64,000 nucleotides of DNA from Bacteroidota bacterium (GCA_023428135.1 JAEYZG010000004.1:1-64000), one strand, 5' to 3'. Positions 33,906-48,700 are shown, counted from the first letter of the stretch. Translations and numbers: made by a program. Notes: generated by a model from the letters alone, not told the origin.

Positions 33906-36737
33906 CTAAAACTTTAAACTTACATCTACCCCCTTAGATTCGCCGTCATTTCCTTTGAAATCAAGCTCGCCGGAGATTACGGTGTCGTCCCTCTCCGTTT
34001 TCACCTCCAAAACACCGGAGAAATTAACATTTGCACTCTTTAAACAATTGGTGCATACACCTGTAATACATGGCCATTTTACTTTCATTACACTGCTTCC
34101 CGAGGCCTCGACCTTTATATCCTTTTCAAATCCACGCTTACTGATCGCTGATTCAAAGAAGCCTGACAACTGAAGATTCAATACACCATCTGCTCCAAAA
34201 CCAAAGAAGTCAGATTGATCTGCTGATTCGCAACTTGTCGCATCAAAACCTTCCGGTTTAGTAAATTTAAATGAGTGTGAAGAACTGATGGTACAGTTAG
34301 CCCTCCCAGTAAAATCTTCAGTACTTGAAGCAGGGGCATTAATATTGTAGGACGACTTTATTGAAACTTTATTGAAAAGTAACCCATCTCCATCTCCCTG
34401 CAACTTCCATCCCTGGGCACTCAGATCAAATGCTGAAGTGCCTCCTAGATTAAGAACAGATCCGGTATTGGCAGGAACCATCAGTTTAGCAGAAGTGGAT
34501 CCTGCTACAGCATTGGTTCCAAAAAAATAGGTGGCCTGTAGTTTTCCTTCCAGATATTTGGCTTTTCTTCTTCCAGGTATCGAAATGTCTGTGACAAATC
34601 GTAAAGCGCTTTCAACACCGATTTCCAGGTCAAGCCCCCCTCTAAACTGGATGATCTCTGTAACATCCGTAAGACCTAGTACAAAACCAAACAGGTACGT
34701 TCCATTAACAGGTTGTTCTTGAATAACGCTGTAATTGTATCCTACTTTTCCCTGCAATTCATTGACAAATAATACCGGGCCTACAGGTACTCCTTTGCGA
34801 GCGGTCATACCCAGGTCAAAATACAGAAAGTTGAAATTTTCCACAGATCCAAGATAGACCGTTCCTGACACCCCTATCCCACCTTTCACATGGCCACTAT
34901 AGGATCCTTTGAACTGATTGTCTTTTATACTGATTGAGCCTTTTAGTACAAAAGGATACTCTTCTATAATCAGAGTAATGGTTCCGATACTTGCAAGCCC
35001 AGATACCCCGTAAAGAGCAAAATCTTCAACCATAAGCATCCCTGAGTTTTTCACAAGCAGGGTGGCGCTTAACAAAGCCTTTTCCGGTGTTGCATGCACC
35101 TTCGTGATTCTGAATCTTACTCCTTTATATCTTACATCTGCCGCAAAATCAAATTCCTTGATTTCATTATTCTGTATTACAAATGACCTGATCAGGAAGG
35201 TTTCCTGAAATTCGGGGTGCTTAGAAGAAATATTGGACCCTACAAGTGATTCAATATTAAACTGGTAATCTATCGTAAGACTTAATTGTCCAGTAAGCGC
35301 ACAGCCATAGGCTACAAAATCAGGACTCAATTCAGCTTCACCGGTAACACTTTTACCATTCATGGAAACATCTATAGAAACTGTTCCTGCTGTGCTTTTT
35401 ATTTCTGATAGTTCAATCTTTGCCTTGCCATCTAAAAAGTCAACAGAATTAGTTTTAAGATTCCAACTGAGCCCCCAGTTAAGATCTTTAAGTTCAGCTT
35501 TAAAATTAGAACTACTGAAAGTTACTTCTTTCAGCCCTTTAAGTTCTCCGGAAAAAACACCTTCAGAGGTTAATTTACCACTTGCTTCAGCGATTTTAGT
35601 ACTTTTCTTATAAAAGCCAATTCGTAGATTGTCAATCCCTCCGAAATCAAACTCACCTTCGAATCCACTGCTACTTCCGCTATATCTGAAAGTAAACGTT
35701 CCAGATGCTCCGGCTTCGAGTACAACTCCCGGAGCAAGACTAACATCCGTATTCTGGTTAAGTGACAATACCACCAATCCTGAAATAATGAAATCAGAAT
35801 TCAGCGATAAGTCAATTTCAGTGATGGACGCATCGAGCGGACCGACTTTTTGCGTTGCCGTTACCCCCTTCCAGTTTAGGGTAATTTCTTTGTATAAATC
35901 TTTGCCAGCTTCTGACTTCTTTTTAAAGCTGACGGTGACATTAGGAATATTTCCAAAAGTAGGTACGTTAGGGAAAATATCGCTGAGCAATTGCAGATTT
36001 ATACTTGCCTGAGATGTACTGTAGGAGCAATAGCCATCAGGGTCACTTGAGCCACCTAACATAGGAAAATTCTCCAAAATACTGACTTGAATCTTGCCCA
36101 AAGTAACTCCCCCTTTAATTTCTCCGCAGCAATTTTCTCTATCTCCAACACAGATTTGCCCTTCTACAAAGCACTGTTCTATATTTTGCTCTGCAGCAGC
36201 TTTGTCCTGCGCACGTACTTTTACAGTTCCAGGATTGGTTCCTGCAGTAAGAAGCCCTGTTGAGGAATTCAAAGTGCTGTTACTGCCGTCCGCATCGATG
36301 ATTGTCCAGATCAGTGGCCTTTCCTCCGGAAGGATGACTACCTTTCCCTGTGAGGTCGACTTACCGTCTGATGGCAAATAGGGCGGGGTAAACTCTAATG
36401 ATGATAATGTAATAGGTGTTATGGTAACTGAAGCTTCACACTTAAACCCAGCCAGATCTGTCACATAAACCGTATACACAGTTGTTACATTTTTGACCTT
36501 AACAACGGGATTTGGTGTTGAGCCCACAAATTCTCCGGTAGATGCTATCCACTCAAATTTGTAATTGTCGAGAGGGCCTGGTCCTGCTGTTGGCGTTGAA
36601 GCATCGCCACCCAGGGTAATCTCAGTGCCGGGACATTCTGTTCTATCACGTCCGGCATAGACATCCATGGCAGCGCCAGTGTTTGCCAAACCAATGATCA
36701 AGAAGAAGATGGTAAATGTTCTGATTACTATTTCCAT
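33906..36737 (-). CDS. Secreted 943-residue beta-rich protein with N-terminal PKD-like domain
   Basis: The signal peptide ends at about NTGAAM. Residues of about 26-110 form a PKD/Ig-like domain starting DVYAGRDRTECPG, with VTTVYTVYVTDLAGFKCEASVT. A Big_2-like segment follows (STGLLTAGTNPGTVKVRA). The remaining 700 residues are beta-rich, with Ser, Gly and Asp turns and no known motif. No T9SS tail is seen; the end reads DFKGNDGESKGVDVSLKF. The start is 12 bp after the stop of the giant gene. The function cannot be told; export to the envelope is likely. Confidence 0.75.
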   Translation of the reverse strand: MEIVIRTFTIFFLIIGLANTGAAMDVYAGRDRTECPGTEITLGGDASTPTAGPGPLDNYKFEWIASTGEFVGSTPNPVVKVKNVTTVYTVYVTDLAGFKCEASVTITPITLSSLEFTPPYLPSDGKSTSQGKVVILPEERPLIWTIIDADGSNSTLNSSTGLLTAGTNPGTVKVRAQDKAAAEQNIEQCFVEGQICVGDRENCCGEIKGGVTLGKIQVSILENFPMLGGSSDPDGYCSYSTSQASINLQLLSDIFPNVPTFGNIPNVTVSFKKKSEAGKDLYKEITLNWKGVTATQKVGPLDASITEIDLSLNSDFIISGLVVLSLNQNTDVSLAPGVVLEAGASGTFTFRYSGSSSGFEGEFDFGGIDNLRIGFYKKSTKIAEASGKLTSEGVFSGELKGLKEVTFSSSNFKAELKDLNWGLSWNLKTNSVDFLDGKAKIELSEIKSTAGTVSIDVSMNGKSVTGEAELSPDFVAYGCALTGQLSLTIDYQFNIESLVGSNISSKHPEFQETFLIRSFVIQNNEIKEFDFAADVRYKGVRFRITKVHATPEKALLSATLLVKNSGMLMVEDFALYGVSGLASIGTITLIIEEYPFVLKGSISIKDNQFKGSYSGHVKGGIGVSGTVYLGSVENFNFLYFDLGMTARKGVPVGPVLFVNELQGKVGYNYSVIQEQPVNGTYLFGFVLGLTDVTEIIQFRGGLDLEIGVESALRFVTDISIPGRRKAKYLEGKLQATYFFGTNAVAGSTSAKLMVPANTGSVLNLGGTSAFDLSAQGWKLQGDGDGLLFNKVSIKSSYNINAPASSTEDFTGRANCTISSSHSFKFTKPEGFDATSCESADQSDFFGFGADGVLNLQLSGFFESAISKRGFEKDIKVEASGSSVMKVKWPCITGVCTNCLKSANVNFSGVLEVKTERDDTVISGELDFKGNDGESKGVDVSLKF

Positions 36738-36749
36738 GAATATAGACTG

Positions 36750-39700
36750 CTACTTGATAATTTTTAATGTAATGTGTCGGATTGCCTTTGTATATATGGT
36801 TATTGCTCCGGCAACTCCTGGTCTTAATATATCTGAAGGTCCGTCAGGCTCTTCAAACCTGAGCAAGAGCGAATGCAGGTTGAATCCAAGATCTTCGACT
36901 GTTTTGGCAACAGGTACCTTGGTAAGGCTGATAACTGCCCGTTCCGGAGTCGGGATATCGATATTACCTCCGTTCGCATAGTAGATATGTATCGGAACTA
37001 TTCTTCCCAGAGTCGTTTGATCCGGATGCTCCAGATCTGTTTCCAATTTATATCCGGTACTTTTCTCCACTGTGAATCCGTTCAGATATAAAGCACGTTC
37101 TTTGGTAAGAGGCTCTTCTGCTACTACATCGTAAAATCCTGTTGGAACTCCATCCATCCTGAACGTTACAAACACCTTGGATGAATTGATGAAGTAAAGC
37201 TTTACAGCATCCACAACAGTATCATCGCCTACAAGCTTGAACCTTGTTTGATCCGTAAATTTAGCTCCCTGAATGCAGGTTGTAACCATCCCTGCATCAC
37301 CTCCACGATTGGTTTCCACCGATCTGATTTCAAAAGGAAGGATTTCTGCCTTTAATGTTATATCCTGATTGATTTGCAAACGATGATATCCATAAGCCAT
37401 GACATAATAGGTCCCGGCTTTTAACTTAGGTATGATAACTTCCTGATCTCCAAAAAATGGTTTTGAGAAAGCAGCTTCATACTTATTTCTGTCTGGTGCA
37501 GCTTCATAGCTGATGTACAGTTCATTCACTGATTGCACTTCATCTGCATTCAGTGACACCAGCATGGTTTCGCCAGCTAATGAATCCGGAATGGTTATCT
37601 TGTAGTAGAGGCGAACGTTATTCTGAAGCGTTGTAATTTCCGTTTTATTTAAGAACATCTCCCTCACATCCACTTTCATCATTGCTGCAGAAACAGCAGT
37701 GTTGTTTTGATCGTTGGTTTCAAAAATATTATTTCTGGCATCGGATTTAACGATCACATAATAGTTTCCGAAAGGCACCTGCTGTACCATGACTTTTCGG
37801 GTAACCGTCACTGAGCTTAGAGGAGCCACATTCAGGTTTCGCCCATAGTTCACTAGCAATACGTCATTAACATCCCATTCGGTATCTGTTGAAAGATAGA
37901 CATGGTCTTCCGCATAACCATTGGCCGGATTGGTTCCCTGGTTGGATAGAGTCCAGGAGATGTCTACATAACTTCCATTTAAGTATTCCTTTTCAGGAAA
38001 CTGTACCGCTGAAACCACCAGGTCTGAAGGAAGAGGGCGCTCTATGGTCAGTGGCCTGTATGCAGTATTATTATCTTCATATTCTGCTTCAAATTGTTTG
38101 TTGGTCTCATCTGTATAGGCGATCAGTATATAGTTCCCGGAAACATTTGCCGGAATATTCAGGCGCACTGAATCAGCATACGATTTTCCAGGTTCTAAAG
38201 TGCTTGTTCTGTTAATGGTACCGACTAAGATGTCTTTATCTTTTTGGACAACAAAATCGGTAGAGAGATAAAACTTGTCTGTCCAGTTGAATGGTCTTGT
38301 AGCACCAGCTCCCAGATTGGTCACGCTGTAATTTATAGTAATTGGCTGACCTGATTTCGCGAAAGAAGGCACAGACAAACTACTTACCTGCAGATCCGGA
38401 GTAGTGCTTTGCTGAATTCGCACAGGTATGATCTTTCTGGCATTGAAGTAATGACTTCCTGGTTTATTATACAGCGAATCCATTTTACTGTCGTAATTAC
38501 TTAACATGATCAGGTAGTAGTTTCCGATCATTCCATCAGGAATATTTAAACCACCGGTTTTTGAATACGACGAATCAGGAGCAAGTCCTTTGTAGTTGGC
38601 AACCGTTGTTAATTTCAAGTCAATACCTGACTGGATCAGTGTATCTTTTGACAAGAACAAAACATCGTTCCAGCTCCGCACACCAGTATGTTTTTGACCC
38701 GTATTCGTAACCTTCCATTGGAACGAATACTCTATTGCAGTATTCAAGGTATCTTCAGTCTCAAGATGAGCCAGCAACAAACTGTGTTGAGGACTTGCCT
38801 TGATTGTCAAAGGACCATATACCGAAATATTATTGGTCTCATTGGTATGTTCGAAGATGGAATTGGTCGCATCTGTGTGTACATGCAGATAGTAGTCCCC
38901 TGCCTTTAGTGTAGGATCTATAGCAATGCTTACGTTGTAGCTATTGCTGTCTCCAGGACTGAGACTACCTGAAGAAGTGACTCCGCCTACATACTCCACC
39001 TTTTCACCTGGCTTTGAATAGGATGATAAATAGAGTCCTTCCACCCATTGGCTTTTTTTGGCCGTAGCATTTCCTTTGTTGGCAACTGTAAATGCGACCT
39101 TTAGTGTGTCACCGGCTGTAAGTGAAGATGAATCTGTTTTGACACCAGTTACTACCAAATCAGCCCATGGAGAAAGCAGAATGTTTACACTTTTCGTGGA
39201 TATGTTATTGGCATTCGGACTTGTTCCCTCAAATAAGTTGTTATCTGAATTTATCTTCAGAATCAGACAGTAATTTCCATGAACACCTTCAGGCACCACA
39301 AAGGAACCCTGCAGAAGTATAGTATCTCCCTGTGCAAGACTTTTACTTACAGACGGCATCTGTCTGCCCAGTGCTATATTTTCTTTATCATAAGGATCAG
39401 AAGTCAAAGAAAGGTACAAGCTGTCTGTCCAGTTCGTAGTAGAAACAATACCTTTTCCATTATTCTTTACAATCCACTGAAGATTTATCCTTTCACCTGA
39501 TTTTACAGTATCGTTCAGAACATGTAAATTTTCGACAACGATATCCGCATTGTTGATGGTCATCAGAGTACTGCTCCGGTAGATATTATTGTCTTCGTTT
39601 TTATATTCGAATACCTCATTGTCTTTATCTGTCTGTACAAAGATATAATAAGGACCACTGATCTGTGAAGGAATGTTAACTTCAACAGACTGTGTATAAG

Positions 39701-42700
39701 AAGAGTCGATTTTCAGAGATTTATAATAAGTTTTTGAACCGAGAAGCTTTGCATTTTTCTCATTAAACTGAAGGTCTTTACTCAAGTAAATATTGTCTCT
39801 CCACTTTTGTGTATTTGTTTCAGAACCACCTTGATTTTTAACCGTCCATGAGATCGTCACTTTTTCGAGGTTAGAAACAGGTGACGGGAAAGTAACATTT
39901 ACCGGAATGAGATCTGACGGAGGAAGCAGGATGATTTCAAGTGCGCTGCTCGTTAACGAATTATTATTATTAAACGCATATTCATAAACCTGGTCTTTTG
40001 CATCGGTCAAAACATGTATGAAATATTTACCTGAGATTTCAAGCGGCAACTTGGCTTTTGTTACTCTTTCATAGCTTACACCAGGATCCAATATTTCAGA
40101 AACTTCTATCGTTTTCAGTTCCACCGCCTGACCTGACTTGAATATTGAATCTTTGGACAAGAAAATTCTGTCGGACCATCTCCTTTCTTCGTTTACGCCT
40201 TTTCCTTTATTCTGAACAGTCCATCTTACATCAATTTCCTGACCTGAGAAAGAATTGAAAGGAACAATGACCTGCGTAACCTGGAAGTCCGGAGAAGGAG
40301 TAAGATTCACCAGCATATACCGGGTGTTCCTTCCCATATTATTGGACCTTTCAGCTTCCACCAATCCATTGTGTTTATTGCTTTCTACAAAAATATAATA
40401 AGTACCAGCAATCCCTTTAGGCAATGTTATGGTAGCGGATGACAGGTATGCTTTTCCGGTATCCAAGGCAGTTTTGTTAACAACACCGGTGATATAGCGA
40501 TCTAGATTAGGATCAAATATACTGTCTGCGGATAGGTATATTCCATCATACCAACTTTCTGTGGTTACGGTATTTCCTTTACCGATATTCTTTACTTCCC
40601 ATGACACCAGAATCTGTTGACCCGAAAAAGCAGATGCAGGCGTCAATACATTCTGAACTACAAGATCCGGCAGAGCTCTTATACTGAATTGTTCTACAGG
40701 CCCTTCCGTCTGTTTACATGAATTGAGTGCTTCTATTTGCCAGTAGTAGGTTTTTCCATAAGCCAGTTGCTTATCTTTAATTACCAGACCAATCTGATCG
40801 ATGCCTGAAGCAAAAGGAGCATCAGGTTTTGTCAAAGAGGATTCCCAGATGTATACATGATACTTGCTAGCATGGTTAGAGGGAGCCCAAGATAACTGCA
40901 GAGGCAAAGGCAATTCAGATACATTTTGACTGGAAGGAAGCATATTGGCAGGCACAACAGGAGACTGTGGTTCTATTACCGTTATTTCAATACTATCGGA
41001 ATATGCACATCCGTATATATCTGAACCAGATACATGATAGACCGTAGTTTGATAAGGAACAGTTGTTATTGAACTGGTGCTTGCTCCTGTAGTCCAAAAT
41101 GAATTTTTAACACCTGAAATGGAAAGGATGGCTGTATCACCTTTACAGATAGTGCTAAAGCCACGGCCGCCAACTTTCAGAAGAGGTTTTGACGGATATA
41201 GTATTTGTACGGAATCAAGCGTAACACAACTATATTGATTGAATCGTGTAAGATATACTTTGCCTGTATCCGATAAGGATATCTCAGAAGTAATCTGTCC
41301 TGTAGACCACCTGATGCTGTCCTTAACATCTGACATAAGAAGTATAGAAGTGCCCTTACATATATACACAGAATCCGGATGGTTGATCACTGGAGCAACA
41401 GGCACAGGCAGTACTGTTACTGTCATATTTTGAAAATCTTCTATCGGATTTTTGTTACATGAATTGGTAGCTTTAACAGAATATATAGTGGTCTTATCAG
41501 GTCTTACTTTTACAGTAGCACCTTTTTGACCATCAGACCATAGAAAATCTGTAGCCGTTCCGGACACCTGAAGTGTTACCTCCTGGCCTTTACATATAGT
41601 GGTATCAGCAGAAATAGCTGTAATACGAGGCAACTGCTTAAATGTCACTTCTGTTGAAAGGTAATAAGTACATCCTTCTAAAATCTCTACTTTAACCGAA
41701 TATTTTGTTGAAGTCTGAGGCGTGACCACTATACTGGAAGTGGTGTCTCCTGTACTCCACAAAAACTTGTTTCCGTTAATCACTGACAAGCGGGTAGACT
41801 CACCTTCACAGATTTCGGTATTACCAGTTATGTAGGGCGTCGGAGGATTATCAATTTTTACGGAAGCCGTTTTCATACAACCGTAACTATTGACATGACT
41901 TACACTATAGATACCATGCTGAAGCACCTTGATGGATTGGCTTGTATCCCCTGTAGACCATATAATGTTTTCGTTGTAATCAGATGAATTCAGGATAATA
42001 GAATCAGCCTCGCAAAGAGACAGGGACTTTGCTCCGGTAGCAACAATAATAGGGGCTCTGGCAGGTTCAGGCAATACATCGATAGTAAACCTTGCTGTAG
42101 CAACTTCTTCAGAACAGGTACCTCCTTTTACGTTTATCGTGTAGGTCGTTTTCTTAGTAGGTGTATAGGTAAATTCCTTTTCAATTCCATTTTCTGCCCA
42201 GGAGTAATCTTCCCCTCTTGCATGAACCTTTACAGAAGCTGGCGTTCCCGGACAAACCGCTGAATCCAGAACTGTCACAGAAAAAATTTCAGGACTAAAG
42301 ACCATGGCACTTTTTACACTTACGGTAAGTGCAAAGGCATAGGTACAACCCTCTTCTGTTTCAACATCAACAGTATAAGTGGTGGTTGATTGGGGCTGTA
42401 CAGTCAAGGAACTTGTTTTTTCTCCTGTCGACCATAAAACAGATTTGATTCCCGATCCCTCTATCTTTAGAAGACTAGATTGTCCCGGACAGATATTGTT
42501 ATTACTAACTGTAGCTCGAGGGCTCGCAGGTTTGCCGACATAAATAGAAGCAGAAGACGTACATCCGCTCACTGAGTCTATATGTGTAACAGAATAATTT
42601 CCACTCTTTGTTGCTGCTATACTAGCAGTACTCTGACCTGTTGACCAAAATATAGACTTTTTGATATCAGAGAAAAGATAAATCGTATCCGATTTACATC

Positions 42701-45700
42701 TGGAAGATTCTCCTGATCTGCTGATCACAGGTACAGAAGGTTTAGGTTTTACTCTTATGGTAGCAGTATCTGTAGCATGACAATTAAACTCACTGAAACC
42801 TTTTACTACGAGAACCCTGTTGGACCCCACCTCCTGATAGAAGGAATTACCAGTCGAAAAAGGATTGGATGATCCCTGATAATACCATTCATAAGAATGA
42901 GCTCCGGATGCTTGCAGTCTTACTCTCTGCCCCTGACAAACTATGGTGTCATTCATGGCTTTCACTGTTACAGCAGGATAATGCTGGACGACTATATTAA
43001 GCAAGGAATCGTTTCTATTTACAGTATCTCCTGAAAGGACTGTATATACATCGAATATATATTGCCCTCTGACAGTAAGATCTACAGGTGTCTTAAAGGT
43101 ATATACAGATGTTTTGCCAGGATAAAGAATAAATGACTCAACTGTCTCGATAACAGGAATACCACCGTTTACTCTATAAGCAACTCCAAACTTCGAGATG
43201 GTATCCACACCATAGTTTTGCAGGCGAACCTTTACCTCATACACATTAGACATGTCACAGGCACTCACAGGAGCAATCAGACTTGTTACCCCGATGTCGT
43301 TGAGGTGAAGCCCTGCACCAAATTCATCAGCACCCATATCTGGTCTGGTTGCATTCCGCAAATGTCCATCGATGTCGTCGGTGATGCCTGCTATAGGAGT
43401 TCCTGCACCATCAAGATGAACCTGAGTGATATGTAAGTCATCCGGACCTTTGAAGAGAGGATCAATGGATATAGAATTGTTATCAAGACCTGATGCAGCT
43501 ACATACTCCTCCAATGAGGCATATTTTGTCGAGGATGATCCCCACTGACAAAGTAAAGGACCATTGGTGTATAGGTTATTATAATTTGAATTTATACCTG
43601 TCCCTGCAAGATAAAGAGCCATACCCTCATTCAAATGGGCAAATATATTATTCTGAATGCTTGCGCCAGAGCTGAAAAGGATGCCGCATGCGGCAGTATT
43701 GGTAGTCTTGCCGGTTAAACGAACAGTATTAAAGTAAACTTTCAGATGTTGGGCATCTCTTGCAAAGATTCCATAGGTTTCACCGGAAGTAGAATTATCT
43801 ATAAAGTTATTGTAAACCAGAAGCGGCTGACTTGCTGTTGCACTTATAGTATAAATATAAATTCCAGTGCTATACTGTGACCGTATTGTTATTTTGTTGG
43901 CAAAAATTTCATTTCCTTTCGAATTTTCCAGAGAGATGGCTTTGTAGTTGAGATCATTAACAAGGGAACTAATGGTATTGCCCCAAACTGTCGTATTGCT
44001 CTGATAGGACAATCTGATCCCTCCAAATTGCTGATTCAGGATTCTGTTGTTTTCTATTCTGTTGGTTTTATAGGAAGTCGCTCTACCTGTCAGATTAATA
44101 GCATAGGTACCATTCACAAAGGTATTGTTCACAAACGTGTTGTTATCGCTATCTTCAGAGGCATTAACAACTGTTCTTCCACCATTTGTAGTAGAGTAGT
44201 TAAAGCTGACCAGCAAACAGTTTTCAATGGTATTATGGGAAGCGCCTTCTCTCAGGCTCATAACAGCTCCATAATAATTCTGATACGATTGATTACCTGT
44301 GGACCTTAAGGTCATGTCCCTGAAGGTAACATAATTTACCCCATTAAGCAGGACAACATAGTTCGAGCTTTCCGCAGTTTTGTATGCAATGGTTACGGCA
44401 CTGCTGTCATTGACTTCGGATTCAAATGTTATCGCATTATTCTCTGAAACTCCTGCTATTTTATTAAGTACCAATTGCTCGTTATAAATTCCTTCCCTCA
44501 CCTTAAATGTTACTTTGCCAGATACACCCCGCGCATGTAGTGCATTAACAGCCTGTGAGAAGTTTACAAAATCAGGACTCGTACCTCCTATGGTATAGAT
44601 ACCACTCATTGCAGGAAGCAGATTTCCTGAATATAAGGTGTCGTTTATTTGGATAAGGTCCTGTGTTCCATTTGGAAGATGAGTCCAGACTTTTAAGGCA
44701 TAGTTGGTTCCACTCAAAAATTCATATTTACCAAGATCCACAATTACTGAATCTTTCGATTTAAGACTTCCGTTCCAAACCAGTGGGTTCTGGCGTACAT
44801 TGTTAAATGCCCAATCAAAAGTGACATTTCTTAATGTATCAGTACCATTGTTAACCAATACTACCTTGATTTCATTAAATCCTGATTCGAAAGGTAACAC
44901 CGGACTTACAAATCTTTTCAATGCTGCATCGGCACCTTTAGGGTTAAATTCATCTGCACCAGGAGCGGTAAGGGTATCGCGTATATCACCATCGATATCC
45001 AGTTGTACCAAAGGCAATGAGGGCACAGATTTCGCAAGCAATGCATTGGAAGCATGCAAATCTGTAGTGCTTATCCATCCCGGATTCAACTTTGAAGAGT
45101 TAAAATCCAACTTGGTGACATTTTGCCACTCGCTTAAGGTAGGATATTTGATATTGCCGGTATATCCTACATTTCCTCCATAATAATTGTTATAGTCGCA
45201 TCGGAAAGGAAGCGTAGTGAAATTGACACAATAAGCGGTACCAGCAGCAACAATACAGTTGTTCTGCGCTGTTAAACTTGTTCCGGATAAAAGTAATCCC
45301 GCATTTCTTGTATTCACACTGGCCGAATTGATATAAATGGAGTTGTGAACATACCGGGATATATAACCACTGGTATTCTCAATACCGATACATGAATTTC
45401 CGGAAACAGAAATAAAATTGTTAGCTACCAGTAAGCCAGGTTGCGATTTGAACTGATCGTATTCGTAAGCATAAATACCAGTACCCCCATTTTTGAGGAT
45501 CAGCTTGTTGGAAACAACTTTTGAGTTTTTATAACAGGCAGCAGCCTGAATCCCCTTAAATTGTGTTCCTGATTCTTCAGAGACTATTTCGTTAAAACTA
45601 ACCTCCGCATTTTCCATACTGGTCAGTCCAATCGATATTGCTTGCTGATTTACGAAACGGTTATTTCGGATGATTAAATCTTTAACAAGGTCTCCGCTTG

Positions 45701-48700
45701 TTTGACCTGATAAAAGGACACCATAGCTTCCATTCAAAAATTCATTATTTCGGATCGCCAGTTGATTATTGTTATATAGATTATAAGTGGCATATATCAT
45801 CGCCTTCTCCCAGCTGCCCGTAGATGTAATACTTGTACCTATAAACTTGTTTCCTTCAAAGGTAATATTATGGGCTCCATGTATCAGATGTATCAGGGTA
45901 CCATAGTCATCATTACCTGCTTCAAAGCGTAAATTTCTGAAAGAGATTCCATCTCCACCGTCTAGTTTGACCAGGTAATTTTTTTCTTTGGTACCTGAAA
46001 ACCGTATCGTTACATCATCAGCCTTACCACTCTCAGGTTGAAAAACAATAGATCCTGCGCTTGCAGAGCCCACGATAGACGGTATCACAATTTGTTCCTC
46101 ATATATTCCTGGTCGGATATTAAATACAACTGAATCTATAATTCCTCTTTTGTCAAGATCCGCAACAGCCTTTGTAAGGTTATTGAAATGAGGTGCATTG
46201 CCACCTATAGTATAGTATCCTTGAAGCGCTGTGATTAGTGTGTCAGTTTTAAACAGATCATTTTCAACATGATTGTCTGTAGTACCATTGGGCCTTTCCG
46301 TCCATACTTTCAGCACATACTTTTGATCATTGGCAAAAGAATAGTTGCCCAGTTCAGTAAGCGTTGTATCCCCGGAAGCCAGAGTTCCCAGCCAGATTTT
46401 ATTGAAAAACAGAGAATCGTTGACTGTCCCTTTGATGGTAACAGAATTAAGCTCGTTATCGCCATAGTTTCTGATAACCGCATATATGGTACTGTTACCT
46501 TCTTTCAATGGTTTCGATACCCCGGCAAGAGACTGAACACCCGCGTCATCATCTTTAGGAGCTGTTTCGTCCGCACCAATAGAAGGAGTCTTACTGTTTC
46601 TTCTGTCCCCTTCAATATCTTCTGTTACGGCAGGAATTCCGATCCCCAATCTGTTCAATTGGATTTCACCCACTTCCCAGGTACTATCAGAGGAGAATAA
46701 AGGATCCAAGGAGACCGAATTCCAGTCCAGATTGCGGAATATTTTCCAATCGTTGAATGTTGGCCTTGAATTAAACAGCTTTCCTGAAGGAACAGATGCA
46801 TAAAAATTATTGTAATCCGAATAGTCAAAAATGACTGAGTTATCTGCAAACAGAGCTGTTCCTTCATTTTTCAACAGTAAAATATTGTTGGCAGATCGAA
46901 CCCTTACAGTGCCTGTCAACCTGAGTACAACTGCATTTACAGATGCAGAATTTACCTGAATGGTATTATGATAGATTTCCTGAGTTCCCTCAGTGGCTAT
47001 GGACACTGCAGATGTAATTGTATTGCCGGATGCTGAAATAAAGTTATTTGCAAGCAACAACTTACCTGTAGCATTGCCCGTCAGTTGAATTCCGGCCTGA
47101 CCAGTTCTGACGATGATTGAATTTCTTTCTATGGAATAGTAACCATCAGCATTTTCAACCAAGATAGCCCTGTAGCTGGTAGCAGATTCTGGTGATTTTA
47201 TGGAGTTGCCCTTAAGGGTTATATTGCCTTGGTATGATAATCTGAGCGCCGAGCTACTCTGATTTGCGAACCTGTTGAAAAGGACTTTATTGTTTCTACC
47301 GGAACTTGAAAAGTTAATTCCTATAGAGCCATCAATGAATATATTTTCTGCAAACACATTTTCTTCAAAGGTATCTCCTGAACCAAATTCAATGATGACA
47401 TCTGATTTATTTCCGGAAAATTTATTATTTCTGAATGTAATATTCGTACCGCTGTTTTCAAACCTCACTGCTCTGCCATAAGCTGCAGAGGATACAAAAT
47501 GGAGCTTTTCAAAATTGAGGAATCTGCCTTTATCAATCTTTATAGCATAATTATTTTGGGAAGCATTGATGATAGGTTTAAGTTCTGTACCAAAACTTTC
47601 AGCTCCCGAGAAGGTAATGGTGTTTACCTCTGAAGCTCCCTTGATGTAACCAAATGACAGTTGCTCTTCAAAAACACCTTCTGAAACGTTAAACGTAACA
47701 GGGCCCGCAACACCTGATTGATTAAGGGCATTCAAAGCCTGATTCAGGGTTTGGAAGTCAGCCTGAGGAACATTGCCAATCGAATAAACACCGCTAAGAG
47801 CAGTATAAAAAGGCCCCTCTATAATTGTATCATTGCTTATATCGGAATCGTTTGCATTCACAATCCAGGCCTTGACTGAATACTTTTTACCCTGCTCAAA
47901 CGTATGAGTGCCCAGAGCTAATTCTTTTATCTCTCCAGGATTCAAGGCACCAGACCAATCCATAGCAGGTTTAAGCGTATCATTCACTGACCATTCTATT
48001 TTAAATGCAGTAAGCGGACTGTTTCCATTGTTGGCCATGGTGAGTGTTATATCGTTTTCCCCAACAGTAACCGGCTGCTTTAAAAAGCTAAATGCATGAA
48101 TAGCCAGGTCTGACTCCAATGCAAAATATTCGTCGGCACCAATATCAGGCAGGCTTTTTCTTAGCTGTCCGTCAATATCAGTGTCTATTTGCGCTATCAG
48201 CTTTCCTCTCCCTCTTACCACAGGATCAATGGTATGAAGATCCTGTTCGTTTTTAAATACTACATCCCTTGAGATTGAATTGCTATCCAGACCTGTTGTT
48301 TTTTGATACTTCTCAAGCGTATAACTGTCATTGTTATAAAATATCGGTAAATCAATTGCGGAAAATATATTGTTATGATCTAAGCTGAGATTACTGTTAT
48401 TACTCTCGGCCTTAAATGCGGCTCCAAAGCCTTTATTAATCAGAATATTGTTCAAAACATCACAATCCGCAACATTATTCATATATAGAGCATCGGCTCT
48501 TGCAATTCCAGGTCCCAGCAATACTGTATTATGCGCTACAAGAATATTCCTACCCCCATATAAAGCTATACCAGATGAGGCCTTCTCCGGATAGATCCTT
48601 ATAAAATTATTGGCAATGAGCGACCTTACAGGCTCTGTACTGCTTCCGGAATTGGCAGTAATCCCTCGTCCTCCTTTTAATATATTTATTTTATTATTAA

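Noticed and set aside
35629..36012. A 127-codon plus-strand frame opposite the 943-residue protein
   Set aside because: It is Pro/Ser-rich and of the kind produced opposite Gly/Ser/Asp-rich genes; no start signal.
44704..45183. A 159-codon plus-strand frame inside the giant gene
   Set aside because: It lies opposite a beta-helix module with clear protein homology on the minus strand; the composition fits an antisense shadow.
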